64,000 nt of DNA, from the NCBI RefSeq assembly GCF_000695685.1, contig NZ_JFFR01000031.1, positions 1-64,000 on the forward strand. The letters are read 5' to 3'. The DNA is from Vibrio fortis (GTDB lineage Bacteria > Pseudomonadota > Gammaproteobacteria > Enterobacterales > Vibrionaceae). The position numbers were made by a program, and so were the translations under genes. This document shows positions 42,670 to 51,066 of the stretch, one piece after another (position 1 is the stretch's first letter; each line of letters begins with the position of its first letter). Below the pieces are notes generated by a model that made no database searches, was not told the DNA's origin, and saw only the letters and a program-made list of their open reading frames with translations.

Positions 42670-43197
42670 ATGGCTCGCAAAAACCAAAAAGCCCCATGGG
42701 AACCAGAAGAAGAAATCATCTGGGTAAGTAAGACGGAAATGAAAGAGGACATGGAAGCGCTACAAAAGTTGGGCGAAGAGCTCGTAGAACTTAAGCCTTC
42801 TGTACTAGAGAAATTTCCTCTGTCTGAAGATTTGGCGGAAGCGATTAAAGATGCACAACGCTTTAAAAATGAAGCGAAACGTCGTCAACTGCAATACATC
42901 GGTAAGGTGATGCGTAACGAAGATCCAGAGCCAATTCAAGCGGCTCTAGATAAAGTTCGCAACAAACACTCTCAAGCAACGGCCGAGCTGCACAAGCTTG
43001 AGCAATTGCGCGACCGTATTGTTGAAGACGGTGATGCGGCTATCTCTGAAGTAGTTGAAGCGCACCCTGAAGCAGACCGTCAGCGTCTACGTCAATTGGC
43101 GCGTCAAGCAAACAAAGAGAAAAAAGCAGGTAAGCCAGCGAAAGCGTACCGCGAGATCTTCCAAGTTCTTAAAGAACTTAAGCAAGACGAGCTATAA
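42670..43197 (+). CDS. darP: Ribosome-associated protein DarP (YjgA)
   Basis: 175-residue cytoplasmic protein, rich in charged residues and largely helical. E. coli DarP (YjgA) binds the 50S subunit and aids its late assembly. Seen features: IIWVSKTEMKEDMEALQKLGEELV and the C-terminal QLARQANKEKKAGKPAKAYREIFQ. Divergent from pmbA, the common order in gammaproteobacteria. Confidence 0.95.
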   Translation: MARKNQKAPWEPEEEIIWVSKTEMKEDMEALQKLGEELVELKPSVLEKFPLSEDLAEAIKDAQRFKNEAKRRQLQYIGKVMRNEDPEPIQAALDKVRNKHSQATAELHKLEQLRDRIVEDGDAAISEVVEAHPEADRQRLRQLARQANKEKKAGKPAKAYREIFQVLKELKQDEL

Positions 43198-43213
43198 GAC
43201 TCATCACGCGATC

Positions 43214-43243
43214 AAAAAGGCCTAGCTTCTGCTAGGCCTTTTT
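43214..43243. terminator. Bidirectional terminator between darP and thiQ
   Basis: Stem AAAAAGGCCTAGC / GCTAGGCCTTTTT with loop TTCT. Confidence 0.93.
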
Positions 43244-43301
43244 CATATCTGCGTATTTACTACCAAACTGCATTGTAGGACACGTATTTTAGAACCAGGG
43301 G

Positions 43302-44006
43302 TTACTCACCGGCTCGGACAAAGGCAGCCAGTTCAGGCTGGGAATGCTGAGCAGTGAGCGCATCTATCGCATCCGCCACCAACACCTGTCCTTTAGCCAC
43401 AAAGGCAAATTTATTAGCAATACTGCGAGCATCTCCCAAATGGTGAGTCACCATGATCACTGTAATATTGCGCTCAGCCGCGAGCTGCTTCACCAAGGCT
43501 AACATCTCTTCTCGCAACAAAGGGTCCAGCGCAGAGAATGGTTCGTCTAACAACCAAATAGGGTGTGGCTGTACAAAGCATCGAGCCAATGCGACACGCT
43601 GACGCTGTCCGCCAGAAAGATGCTCCGGCAATCGGTCAAGATACTGATCGACACCGACCTGCTCTGCCGCTTGTTGCACTTGCTGTTGCTGCTCTTTGGT
43701 TAATTTAAGACCTGGGTGCAGCCCTAAGCCGATATTTTCTCTAACCGTAAGGTGAGCAAACAAATTGTGCTCTTGGAATAACATAGCAAGTGGACGCTGG
43801 TAAGCATCCAAACCAACAAGCGATTGACCGGAGACCGAAATGACTCCTGATGAAGGTTCAATGAACCCCGCAATCAATGCCAACAATGTAGACTTACCTG
43901 CACCACTCGGCCCCATCAAGGCAATTACATCACCCTGTTCAGCCATAAAATCAAAATGAAACAGCTCCTGATGATAGTGGTAATCAACATCTTGCATCAC
44001 TAACAT
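43302..44006 (-). CDS. thiQ: Thiamine ABC transporter ATPase ThiQ
   Basis: 234-residue ATPase of the thiamine/TPP importer. Walker A GPSGAGKST (32-40), signature LSGGQRQRVALARCF and Walker B WLLDEPFSALDP are intact. Its start overlaps the thiP stop in TAATG. Last gene of thiBPQ; regulated by the TPP riboswitch upstream of thiB. Confidence 0.95.
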   Translation of the reverse strand: MLVMQDVDYHYHQELFHFDFMAEQGDVIALMGPSGAGKSTLLALIAGFIEPSSGVISVSGQSLVGLDAYQRPLAMLFQEHNLFAHLTVRENIGLGLHPGLKLTKEQQQQVQQAAEQVGVDQYLDRLPEHLSGGQRQRVALARCFVQPHPIWLLDEPFSALDPLLREEMLALVKQLAAERNITVIMVTHHLGDARSIANKFAFVAKGQVLVADAIDALTAQHSQPELAAFVRAGE

Positions 44007-45604
44007 TAGGCACCTCTCTGGTTAGATGTTCGAGTAAATAAGAATTCAATTAAACTAAAACTGCCAACGCTCAGAATCAGCAAGCTCACTGAAACCACGG
44101 CGGCAGCCTCCATCTGATAACTGCCTAGTAACTGGAATAGATACAAAGGGAGAGTTCTAAAATCGGCACTGCCAAACAGTGCAATGGCACTCAAATCCCC
44201 CATCGACAACATGAAACTTATCGAGAAGGCCTGCGCCATAGGTTTACGCAGCGCTCGCCACTCCACCAGCTTAAACCGGTGCCAACTTTTCATACCTAAA
44301 CTCGCGCACAAATACTGATATTGCTGGGCAACGTGTAGCATCGGCTGAGCTAAATTTTTTATCACATACGGGAGCGCCATTAGGCTATTAACGGCAATCA
44401 CAACAAAAAAGGCTAAGCTAAACACATCAGTGATTGAACGCAGCAACAAGAAGATTCCAGTGCTCACCACTAAGCCGGGAGTTACCAAAATAATGGTGCC
44501 AATAAGCTCAATCTTATCGGCGCGAAATGTCTTGTTTTGCAAGCGCCATGCTCGACTGGTCATCAAAATAGCCACTCCAACCAAAAGCGCAATCACACTC
44601 GCACTGAACGCTACTTTCAGTGAGTTAAATAGCGCTAGCCAAAACGGTTCACTGGTTAACACCGCCATCGCTTCACTGTTTAAGCCACCCACAATGACCA
44701 TCAACAGTGGCGGTAAAACCAGTAATGAGGCTACGATGATCCAAAAGCTGTCCCAAGCTTTTGACCTATAGGTGTCCTTAACCAAAAACTTCGCTTCAGA
44801 CAGTTGACCAACACTGACAGATACTGGCTTAGAAAGGCGTTGAATACTCACCGCTAATACACCACACAGTAGCATCTGCCAGATCGCTAACAGAGCACCA
44901 GCTTGAAGATCAAAATCAAATTTAATCGCTTGATAGATAGCAAGCTCGATAGTTGTCGACTTAGGACCGCCGCCCAATGCCATCACAGTCGCAAAACTGG
45001 TAAAGCAGAGCATAAAGACTAAACCACACACATGCGGTAGCTGTTGCTTAAGACGTGGCCATTCAACCCACTTAAATTTATCCCAGTGACTCATTCCAAG
45101 GTGTGCACATAACTTGTGTTGCTCCACTGGAACCGTGTCCAAGGCTTGTAACAACAATCGACTTGCATAGGGCAAATTGAAAAAGACATGCGCAAGCAAA
45201 ATGCCATTCAATCCATAAATGGAGAATGGCAGCTCTACGTCAACAGCTTGAAGCAGTTTTGCTAGCCAACCACTGTTGCCATAGATAGCCAAAATACCAA
45301 AAACACCGACTAACACGGGCAGAACCAAGGTGGAAGCAAACAGTCTTAGCAGCAGAGAACGCCCTGGGAACTGGCGGCGAGATAAGGCATGAGCCACAGG
45401 AACTGCAAATACGACGCTCAATAACATGGATAGCGTCGCTTGGTAGAAACTGAATTTGGTAACGTGCCAATAGTACGGATCAGACCATACTTGGCTGATA
45501 TCAAGAGAAGGGGCATTGCTAAGCAATGCCCCTACCGATGAAACCACAAAGGCAGTAATGGTCAATGCGACCCAGATACCCACCTTAGGTGTATTCTTTA
45601 ACAT
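44006..45604 (-). CDS. thiP: Thiamine ABC transporter permease ThiP
   Basis: 532-residue permease with twelve or so membrane helices, formed by two fused permease modules, each with the EAA-type loop (about 185: EWPRLKQQLPHVCGL; about 448: EWRALRKPMAQAF). It transports thiamine or TPP with ThiB and ThiQ. The gap to thiB is 70 bases and contains a possible intercistronic hairpin (45651-45672). Confidence 0.95.
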   Translation of the reverse strand: MLKNTPKVGIWVALTITAFVVSSVGALLSNAPSLDISQVWSDPYYWHVTKFSFYQATLSMLLSVVFAVPVAHALSRRQFPGRSLLLRLFASTLVLPVLVGVFGILAIYGNSGWLAKLLQAVDVELPFSIYGLNGILLAHVFFNLPYASRLLLQALDTVPVEQHKLCAHLGMSHWDKFKWVEWPRLKQQLPHVCGLVFMLCFTSFATVMALGGGPKSTTIELAIYQAIKFDFDLQAGALLAIWQMLLCGVLAVSIQRLSKPVSVSVGQLSEAKFLVKDTYRSKAWDSFWIIVASLLVLPPLLMVIVGGLNSEAMAVLTSEPFWLALFNSLKVAFSASVIALLVGVAILMTSRAWRLQNKTFRADKIELIGTIILVTPGLVVSTGIFLLLRSITDVFSLAFFVVIAVNSLMALPYVIKNLAQPMLHVAQQYQYLCASLGMKSWHRFKLVEWRALRKPMAQAFSISFMLSMGDLSAIALFGSADFRTLPLYLFQLLGSYQMEAAAVVSVSLLILSVGSFSLIEFLFTRTSNQRGA

Positions 45605-45674
45605 AAAGAGTGATTGTCTCGATGTTTAGCCCCTAATTGAGATAGAGGCTTAATGCCCTAAGTCGGGCACTTAA

Positions 45675-46667
45675 TTAAAAAGTCAGGGCGTTTTGCCACT
45701 CACGAATCCATGGCTTACGCTTCTCAGCCACTTCTTCAGAAGTAAAGCTCAGAGATTTCTTAGGCATCGTCAGTTGCTCAAACCCTTTTGGTAGCTCGAC
45801 ATCCGTCACTGGGTACATCCAGTTGCCCGTTGGCATCGCCGATTGGAATTCGTCACTTAGAATGAATGCCATAAACTCATCCGCTAGCTTCTCATTATCG
45901 CTGCCTTTCACTTTTGCTGCCACTTCCACTTGCGTGTAGTGACCTTCAGCAAAGTCAGCAGACGCGTACTTAGTGTCGCTTTCAGCGATGATGTGGTAAG
46001 CCGGTGAGGTCGTGTATGAAAGCACCATATCTGACTCGCCCTCAAGGAACATTGAGTAAGCCTCAGACCAGCCTTTGGTGACAGTAACGGTTTTCTTAGA
46101 AAGCTGTTTCCACGCTTGAGTTGCATCGTCGCCATAAACCGACTTCATCCACAACATCAGACCTTGGCCTGGTGTTGAAGTACGAGGATCTTGGTAAATC
46201 ACCTTAAGATCATCACGCTGCTCAACCAACTCTTTCAAGCTCTTAGGTGGGTTTGATAGCTTTTCTGTGTTGTAGATAAAGGAGAAGTAACCGAAATCAT
46301 AAGGAACAAAGGTGCTGTCGTCCCAGCCATTAGGTAGCACAACAGAAGAAGTATCGACGTTGTGTTCAGATAGTAGTCCTGTTTTCTTAGCTTCCGCCAT
46401 TAGGTTTTGGTCAAGACCAAGCACAACATCGGCTTTGCTATTGCCCCCCTCTAGACGCAAGCGGTTAAGAATTGAAACACCGTCTTCCAGCGCAACAAAG
46501 TTCACGTCACAACCACATTTCTCTTCAAATGCTTTCTCGACAGCAGGACGCGGGCCCCAATCTGCAGCGAAAGAGTCATAGGTATAAACAGTTAGAGTAT
46601 TATCGGACGCTAGTGCGGAAAAAGAAGCTGCTGTAGTAACAGCAAGAGTGGTTAATGCAAATTTCAC
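45675..46667 (-). CDS. thiB: Thiamine-binding periplasmic protein ThiB
   Basis: 330 residues with a Sec signal peptide (MKFALTTLAVTTAASFSALA) and a type II periplasmic binding fold (LTVYTYDSFAADWGPRPAVEKAFE). Delivers thiamine and its phosphates to ThiPQ. It carries a conserved tyrosine/tryptophan-rich pocket typical of TbpA. First gene of the operon, preceded by the TPP riboswitch. Confidence 0.95.
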   Translation of the reverse strand: MKFALTTLAVTTAASFSALASDNTLTVYTYDSFAADWGPRPAVEKAFEEKCGCDVNFVALEDGVSILNRLRLEGGNSKADVVLGLDQNLMAEAKKTGLLSEHNVDTSSVVLPNGWDDSTFVPYDFGYFSFIYNTEKLSNPPKSLKELVEQRDDLKVIYQDPRTSTPGQGLMLWMKSVYGDDATQAWKQLSKKTVTVTKGWSEAYSMFLEGESDMVLSYTTSPAYHIIAESDTKYASADFAEGHYTQVEVAAKVKGSDNEKLADEFMAFILSDEFQSAMPTGNWMYPVTDVELPKGFEQLTMPKKSLSFTSEEVAEKRKPWIREWQNALTF

Positions 46668-46730
46668 TGGACGCTCTCCATGGTCTGAGCGGCACAGGCT
46701 TGAGGGAGGACAATGGAAAAGTACTGCCTA

Positions 46731-46835
46731 ACTCAATTCCTACGCCAGCATTATCTGGTTCAGGTTTACGGGTCCCAAGTTGACACTTGATCTCAGCCGC
46801 CATTCATGATTTGAATGTTTAGCTCCCCGATGAGT
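46731..46835 (-). ncRNA. TPP riboswitch controlling thiBPQ
   Basis: Minus strand shows the THI-box consensus: CGGGGAGC near the start, GGCTGAGA in the pyrimidine-sensing helix, ACCCGT, GAACCTGA and the pyrophosphate-side GATAATGCTGGCGTAGGAA. The outer helix P1 pairs ACTCA with TGAGT. It ends about 65 bases before thiB. TPP binding should hide the ribosome site or start a terminator; the exact expression platform is not clear to me. Confidence 0.95.
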
Positions 46836-46882
46836 GAGCAGAATTGTAATTGTATTTTAACCAATAAGCTACAAAGTTCGCC

Positions 46883-47506
46883 TTAATGGCGCTGATCGTA
46901 GCCCCATCTTGGTACTAACCCCTGCTCGATACCTAGGTGGTCAAGAATACGAGCCACCATGAAATCGACAAGGTCATCGATCGATTTTGGCTGATGATAG
47001 AAACCAGGAGCGGCGGGCATGATGGTCACTCCCATAGTCGAGAGTTTGTGCATATTTTCCAAGTGTAGCGTCGAGAATGGCGTCTCTCGAACCACTAACA
47101 ATAATTGACCGCGCTCTTTCATGACCACATCCGCAGCGCGCTCAATCAAGTTATCTGACATACCGTGAGCAATAGATGCAACACTCCCTGCCGAGCATGG
47201 ACAAACAACCATTTGCTTGGGTGCAGCAGAGCCTGAAGCAACAGGAGAAAACCAATCGTCTTTACCACACACAACCAAACGCTCAGGGTCACAATTTAGG
47301 TGTTTGACCAATGCCGCTTTGGCCGCATCGGGACCTGAAGGCAGTTTGAGATCATGTTCGGTCGCAAGCACCACTCTAGCGGCCGACGATATCAACAGGT
47401 ACACCTGATAGTCAGCGGCGAGTAGGCACTCTAGTAAGCGCAAACCATATGGGGCACCAGAAGCGCCAGTGAATGCGAGGGTAATCGCTTTACTCTGTTT
47501 GGTCAT
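46883..47506 (-). CDS. ubiX: Flavin prenyltransferase UbiX
   Basis: 207-residue enzyme that prenylates FMN to the cofactor used by the decarboxylase UbiD in ubiquinone synthesis. The flavin-binding start TGASGAPYGLRLLECL and the conserved CPCSAGSVASIAHG and RETPFS motifs are present. About 39 bases after mpl, on the same strand; the pair is probably co-transcribed. Confidence 0.95.
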   Translation of the reverse strand: MTKQSKAITLAFTGASGAPYGLRLLECLLAADYQVYLLISSAARVVLATEHDLKLPSGPDAAKAALVKHLNCDPERLVVCGKDDWFSPVASGSAAPKQMVVCPCSAGSVASIAHGMSDNLIERAADVVMKERGQLLLVVRETPFSTLHLENMHKLSTMGVTIMPAAPGFYHQPKSIDDLVDFMVARILDHLGIEQGLVPRWGYDQRH

Positions 47507-47545
47507 GATCTCTTGTACTTCTTAAATCGATTAGAACGCGTGTAT

Positions 47546-48904
47546 TTAACCTTTGGCCGCCAAACCATCAAGTAATTTCTGATGAATACCACCAAAACCA
47601 CCATTGCTCATCACCAAAATTTGGTCACCAGGTTGTGCTTGCTCAACAATGCTCGTGACTAAGGCATCTAGGTCGTCACTGACAACAGCGGGCTGATGAC
47701 AAGCGTCTGCGACATCTTTAACCGACCAATCAATGTTGTCTGGTTGGAATAAGAAAGTGCTGTCTGCTTTCTTCAATGAATCGGCAAGGGTTTCTTTGTG
47801 CACACCTCGTTTCATCGTAGCAGAGCGAGGCTCTAACACGGCGATAATTTTGTTGTTGCCGACCTTATTACGTAAGCCACCCAAAGTTAGTTCAATTGCA
47901 GTTGGGTGATGCGCAAAATCGTCGTACACCGTTACCCCAGCAACTTCCCCTTTTAGCTCTAAACGACGCTTGGTATTGATAAATTTCGCCAAAGACTCAC
48001 ATGCCAGATCGGGAGTCACGCCAACATGTCTTGCAGCAGCGATCGCCATCAAGGCATTATTGACGTTATGATCACCCACCAGCGGCCAATCAACCTTTCC
48101 GACACACTCACCTTGGAAGAACACGTTGAACTGCGAGCCATCTTTGACTAGCTTTTCCGCACGCCAATCCGCCTCTTCCCCAGCAAATTCCGTTTCACTC
48201 CAACAACCGCGAGACAATACATCCTCAAGAGCACGGTCTTGTTGAGGAGCGAAAATTCTCCCATTGCCTGGAACAGTACGAATCAGGTGGTGGAACTGGC
48301 GCTTAATCGCCTCAAGATCGTCGAAAATATCCGCATGATCAAACTCAAGATTGTTCATCACTAAAGTGCGAGGATGGTAATGAACAAACTTAGAACGCTT
48401 ATCAAAAAAAGCACTGTCATACTCGTCAGCTTCAACAACAAAGAACATGCTTTCACCTAGGCGAGCAGAGATACCAAAGTTGCCCAACACCCCGCCGACT
48501 AAGAAGCCCGGCGCATAACCACAATCCTCTAAGATCCATGCCAGCATGCTAGCCGTAGTCGTTTTACCATGAGTCCCAGACACCGCTAGAACCCAGCGGT
48601 CATGCAGCAGGAACTCTTGTAGCCATTGAGGTCCCGAGGTGTATTTAAGGTTGTTATTTAGTACATATTCAACACAAGGATTGCCACGACTCATCGCATT
48701 GCCAATCACCACCAGATCAGGTCTTGGCTCTAGTTGGCTCGGGTCAAAACCTTCAATGATTTCGATGCCTTGCGACTCTAATAGTGTACTCATTGGCGGG
48801 TAAACATTGGCATCACAACCTGTCACTTTGTGACCTAATTGACGAGCTAACACCGCTGCACCACCCATAAAGGTGCCGCAAATTCCTAAGATATGAATAT
48901 GCAT
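47546..48904 (-). CDS. mpl: UDP-MurNAc:L-alanyl-gamma-D-glutamyl-meso-DAP ligase
   Basis: 452-residue Mur-type ligase that recycles murein tripeptide onto UDP-MurNAc. ATP-binding SGTHGKTTT lies at 109-117, with EADEYDSAFFDKRSKF and the C-terminal VYDDFAHHPTAIE typical of Mpl. Divergent from fbp across a gap of 270 bases. Confidence 0.96.
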   Translation of the reverse strand: MHIHILGICGTFMGGAAVLARQLGHKVTGCDANVYPPMSTLLESQGIEIIEGFDPSQLEPRPDLVVIGNAMSRGNPCVEYVLNNNLKYTSGPQWLQEFLLHDRWVLAVSGTHGKTTTASMLAWILEDCGYAPGFLVGGVLGNFGISARLGESMFFVVEADEYDSAFFDKRSKFVHYHPRTLVMNNLEFDHADIFDDLEAIKRQFHHLIRTVPGNGRIFAPQQDRALEDVLSRGCWSETEFAGEEADWRAEKLVKDGSQFNVFFQGECVGKVDWPLVGDHNVNNALMAIAAARHVGVTPDLACESLAKFINTKRRLELKGEVAGVTVYDDFAHHPTAIELTLGGLRNKVGNNKIIAVLEPRSATMKRGVHKETLADSLKKADSTFLFQPDNIDWSVKDVADACHQPAVVSDDLDALVTSIVEQAQPGDQILVMSNGGFGGIHQKLLDGLAAKG

Positions 48905-49174
48905 ATATCGCTTCCAAAAAACGGGGCAAAAAGACTGATTTCTTAATCAAGATTATGTGCATTTCTTATCATGAATCGCCCAACAAAAGCGAGCCACAAT
49001 GCAAAACAAATTTAGTCGACATTCTAAGTGAGATCTGTGTCGCTTACTTCATTACCATTAAAAAGATCTAAAGCTTAGAATTTACGTAAGCGACTAGATG
49101 AATAATGCCCACTTAAGAGGCAGCCCAATAGCGCTTGAATCCCCCAATTATTCAGAGAAGTTTAAGGAAATAAC

Positions 49175-50191
49175 ATGTCTGAGATGCGCACCCTTGGTGA
49201 GTTCATTGTTGAGAAACAAAGTGACTTTCCCCATGCAAGTGGTGATCTATCATCCCTTTTATCGTCGATCCGTCTTGCTGCGAAAATCGTTAACCGAGAA
49301 ATCAATAAAGCGGGTCTTGTCGACATTACTGGTGCTGTCGGCACCGACAACGTACAAGGTGAAGCACAACAGAAGCTTGATCTTTACGCGAATGACAAAT
49401 TCAAAGCAGCTCTGGAAGCTCGTGACCAAGTATGTGGTGTAGCGAGTGAAGAGGAAGACGAAGCGGTAGCATTCAACAAAGAGTTGAACAAAAACGCTAA
49501 GTACGTGGTGCTAATGGACCCACTAGATGGTTCATCAAACATCGATGTGAACGTGTCTGTGGGTACGATCTTCTCTATCTACCGTCGTGTATCACCTATT
49601 GGTACGCCACCAACCCAAGAAGACTTCCTACAGCCTGGTAACAAGCAGGTTGCAGCGGGCTACGTAATCTACGGCTCTTCAACTATGCTGGTTTACACAA
49701 CCGGTAATGGCGTGAACGGCTTTACTTACGACCCATCGCTAGGTACTTTCTGTCTTTCTCACGAAAACATGATGATCCCAGATGAAGGTAAGATCTACTC
49801 AATCAATGAAGGTAACTACATTCGTTTCCCAACGGGTGTGAAAAAGTACATTAAGTACTGCCAAGAGAATGAGCCTAGTGACAACCGTCCATACACTTCA
49901 CGTTACATTGGTTCTCTGGTATCAGACTTCCACCGTAACCTGCTAAAAGGCGGTATCTACCTGTACCCGAGCACGCAAAGTCACCCGAACGGTAAACTGC
50001 GTCTTCTATATGAGTGCAACCCAATTGCCTTCATCATGGAGCAAGCAGGCGGCGTAGCTTCTGATGGTGTTCAGCGTATTATGGACATCAAGCCAACTGA
50101 ACTACATCAGCGTGTACCATTCTTTGTTGGTTCAAAGAACATGGTAAACAAAGTAGAAGAGTTTCTTGAGCTAAACCGAGATGAAGCTTAA
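49175..50191 (+). CDS. fbp: Fructose-1,6-bisphosphatase class I
   Basis: 338-residue gluconeogenic enzyme. The metal/substrate motif DPLDGSSNID is at 115-124, and the C-terminal region LRLLYECNPIAFIMEQAGG is typical. The start has AAGGAAATAAC upstream. Monocistronic with its own terminator. A separate reading frame beginning at 49098 overlaps it out of frame and is a shadow. Confidence 0.97.
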   Translation: MSEMRTLGEFIVEKQSDFPHASGDLSSLLSSIRLAAKIVNREINKAGLVDITGAVGTDNVQGEAQQKLDLYANDKFKAALEARDQVCGVASEEEDEAVAFNKELNKNAKYVVLMDPLDGSSNIDVNVSVGTIFSIYRRVSPIGTPPTQEDFLQPGNKQVAAGYVIYGSSTMLVYTTGNGVNGFTYDPSLGTFCLSHENMMIPDEGKIYSINEGNYIRFPTGVKKYIKYCQENEPSDNRPYTSRYIGSLVSDFHRNLLKGGIYLYPSTQSHPNGKLRLLYECNPIAFIMEQAGGVASDGVQRIMDIKPTELHQRVPFFVGSKNMVNKVEEFLELNRDEA

Positions 50192-50212
50192 AGCTTAGTT
50201 TTCTCAGAGACT

Positions 50213-50243
50213 AAAAAGCCAGTACTCGCGTACTGGCTTTGTT
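50213..50243 (+). terminator. fbp terminator
   Basis: Stem AAAAGCCAGTAC / GTACTGGCTTT around TCGC, followed by GTTGT, so the T-run is short. It may also serve the converging lipoprotein gene. Confidence 0.85.
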
Positions 50244-50264
50244 GTATATAGACTTTGGCAAGGT

Positions 50265-50615
50265 CTAGCGAAGATCAATCTTCGACTGCGCACCACCTTC
50301 AAACTTAATACGGAACCACTTGTCGATATCATCACAAATACCATGGTACTGCTCACCCTTACGCCCCAATGATCTTGGGTTCTGAGAGCAATACTCTATT
50401 CGACCAGCCTCGTATCCCTTGTCATATGCAGCATAAAGTTCAGAATCAATTGGGGATGCTGCTGACTTAGATAACGTCGCTTCATCTTTTTTTGTGAATC
50501 CCTTCATCGCAGTTTGCTCACCAAACAGCTGCCAATCATCGACATTCGATGTAGATGGTGGAGATTGCGCACAACCGAAAAGCACGATAGAAAACACCAA
50601 TACTAGATATTTCAT
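50265..50615 (-). CDS. DUF2799 family lipoprotein
   Basis: 116 residues with a lipoprotein signal peptide and lipobox LFGC (C15). The mature part has the DUF2799-type features: a DW pair near the start, then AAYDKGYEAGRIEYCSQNP and GICDDIDKWFR, with two cysteines. Relatives are small lipoproteins of unknown role. It has an AGGAGG-type ribosome site and stands alone between fbp and ytfP. Confidence 0.82.
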   Translation of the reverse strand: MKYLVLVFSIVLFGCAQSPPSTSNVDDWQLFGEQTAMKGFTKKDEATLSKSAASPIDSELYAAYDKGYEAGRIEYCSQNPRSLGRKGEQYHGICDDIDKWFRIKFEGGAQSKIDLR

Positions 50616-50694
50616 AATTTCCTCCTACTAGAAAGACTCATTGAGACTCTAACTACTACGTCGGAACTATACTCCTGGCTCATACTTCAAACGC

Positions 50695-51042
50695 TTATTC
50701 TCGTTTACACCAGTCACCAGAAAGAATCTCTCGTTGCTCAGTTAAATCAAACTGATACAAATAAACCCACGCTAATCCAAATATAGTCTCAATTTGTTCA
50801 CGACGGTACTCAATAGGTACATCTTCGAGCCGATCGAGCGAAGCCAAAACATCGTCGTTGACTATATAGACCTCCCCAACCACTTTTTTCTTTCCGAAAA
50901 TCATGCCTGGATATCGACCTAAATCGTAAAGTGCAAATTGAGGCGGGGTTATCCAATCACCTAACTTCTTACTCTGCTTTAAAAAATGATGGTTATGTTG
51001 CCCTTTTCTCAGAGTCCCATACACAAACACCAGGTGTGACAT
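50695..51042 (-). CDS. ytfP: Gamma-glutamylcyclotransferase-fold protein YtfP
   Basis: 115 residues with the GGCT/AIG2-like fold: FVYGTLRKGQHNHHFL at the start, LGRYPGMIFGKKKVVGEVY in the middle. E. coli YtfP has the same length and position after tamB; its substrate is not established. The ATG at 51042 has GGAGTGGGATTAG upstream; an in-frame TTG at 51066, touching the tamB stop, is less likely. Confidence 0.9.
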   Translation of the reverse strand: MSHLVFVYGTLRKGQHNHHFLKQSKKLGDWITPPQFALYDLGRYPGMIFGKKKVVGEVYIVNDDVLASLDRLEDVPIEYRREQIETIFGLAWVYLYQFDLTEQREILSGDWCKRE

Positions 51043-51066
51043 CGCTAATCCCACTCCATCAAACAA

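Noticed and set aside
42552..42752. 67-residue N-terminal extension of pmbA
   Set aside because: It overlaps the start of darP on the other strand and is not typical of TldE proteins.
49098..49442. 114-residue frame overlapping the start of fbp
   Set aside because: It overlaps fbp in another frame, has no family features and only exists because fbp lacks stops in that frame.
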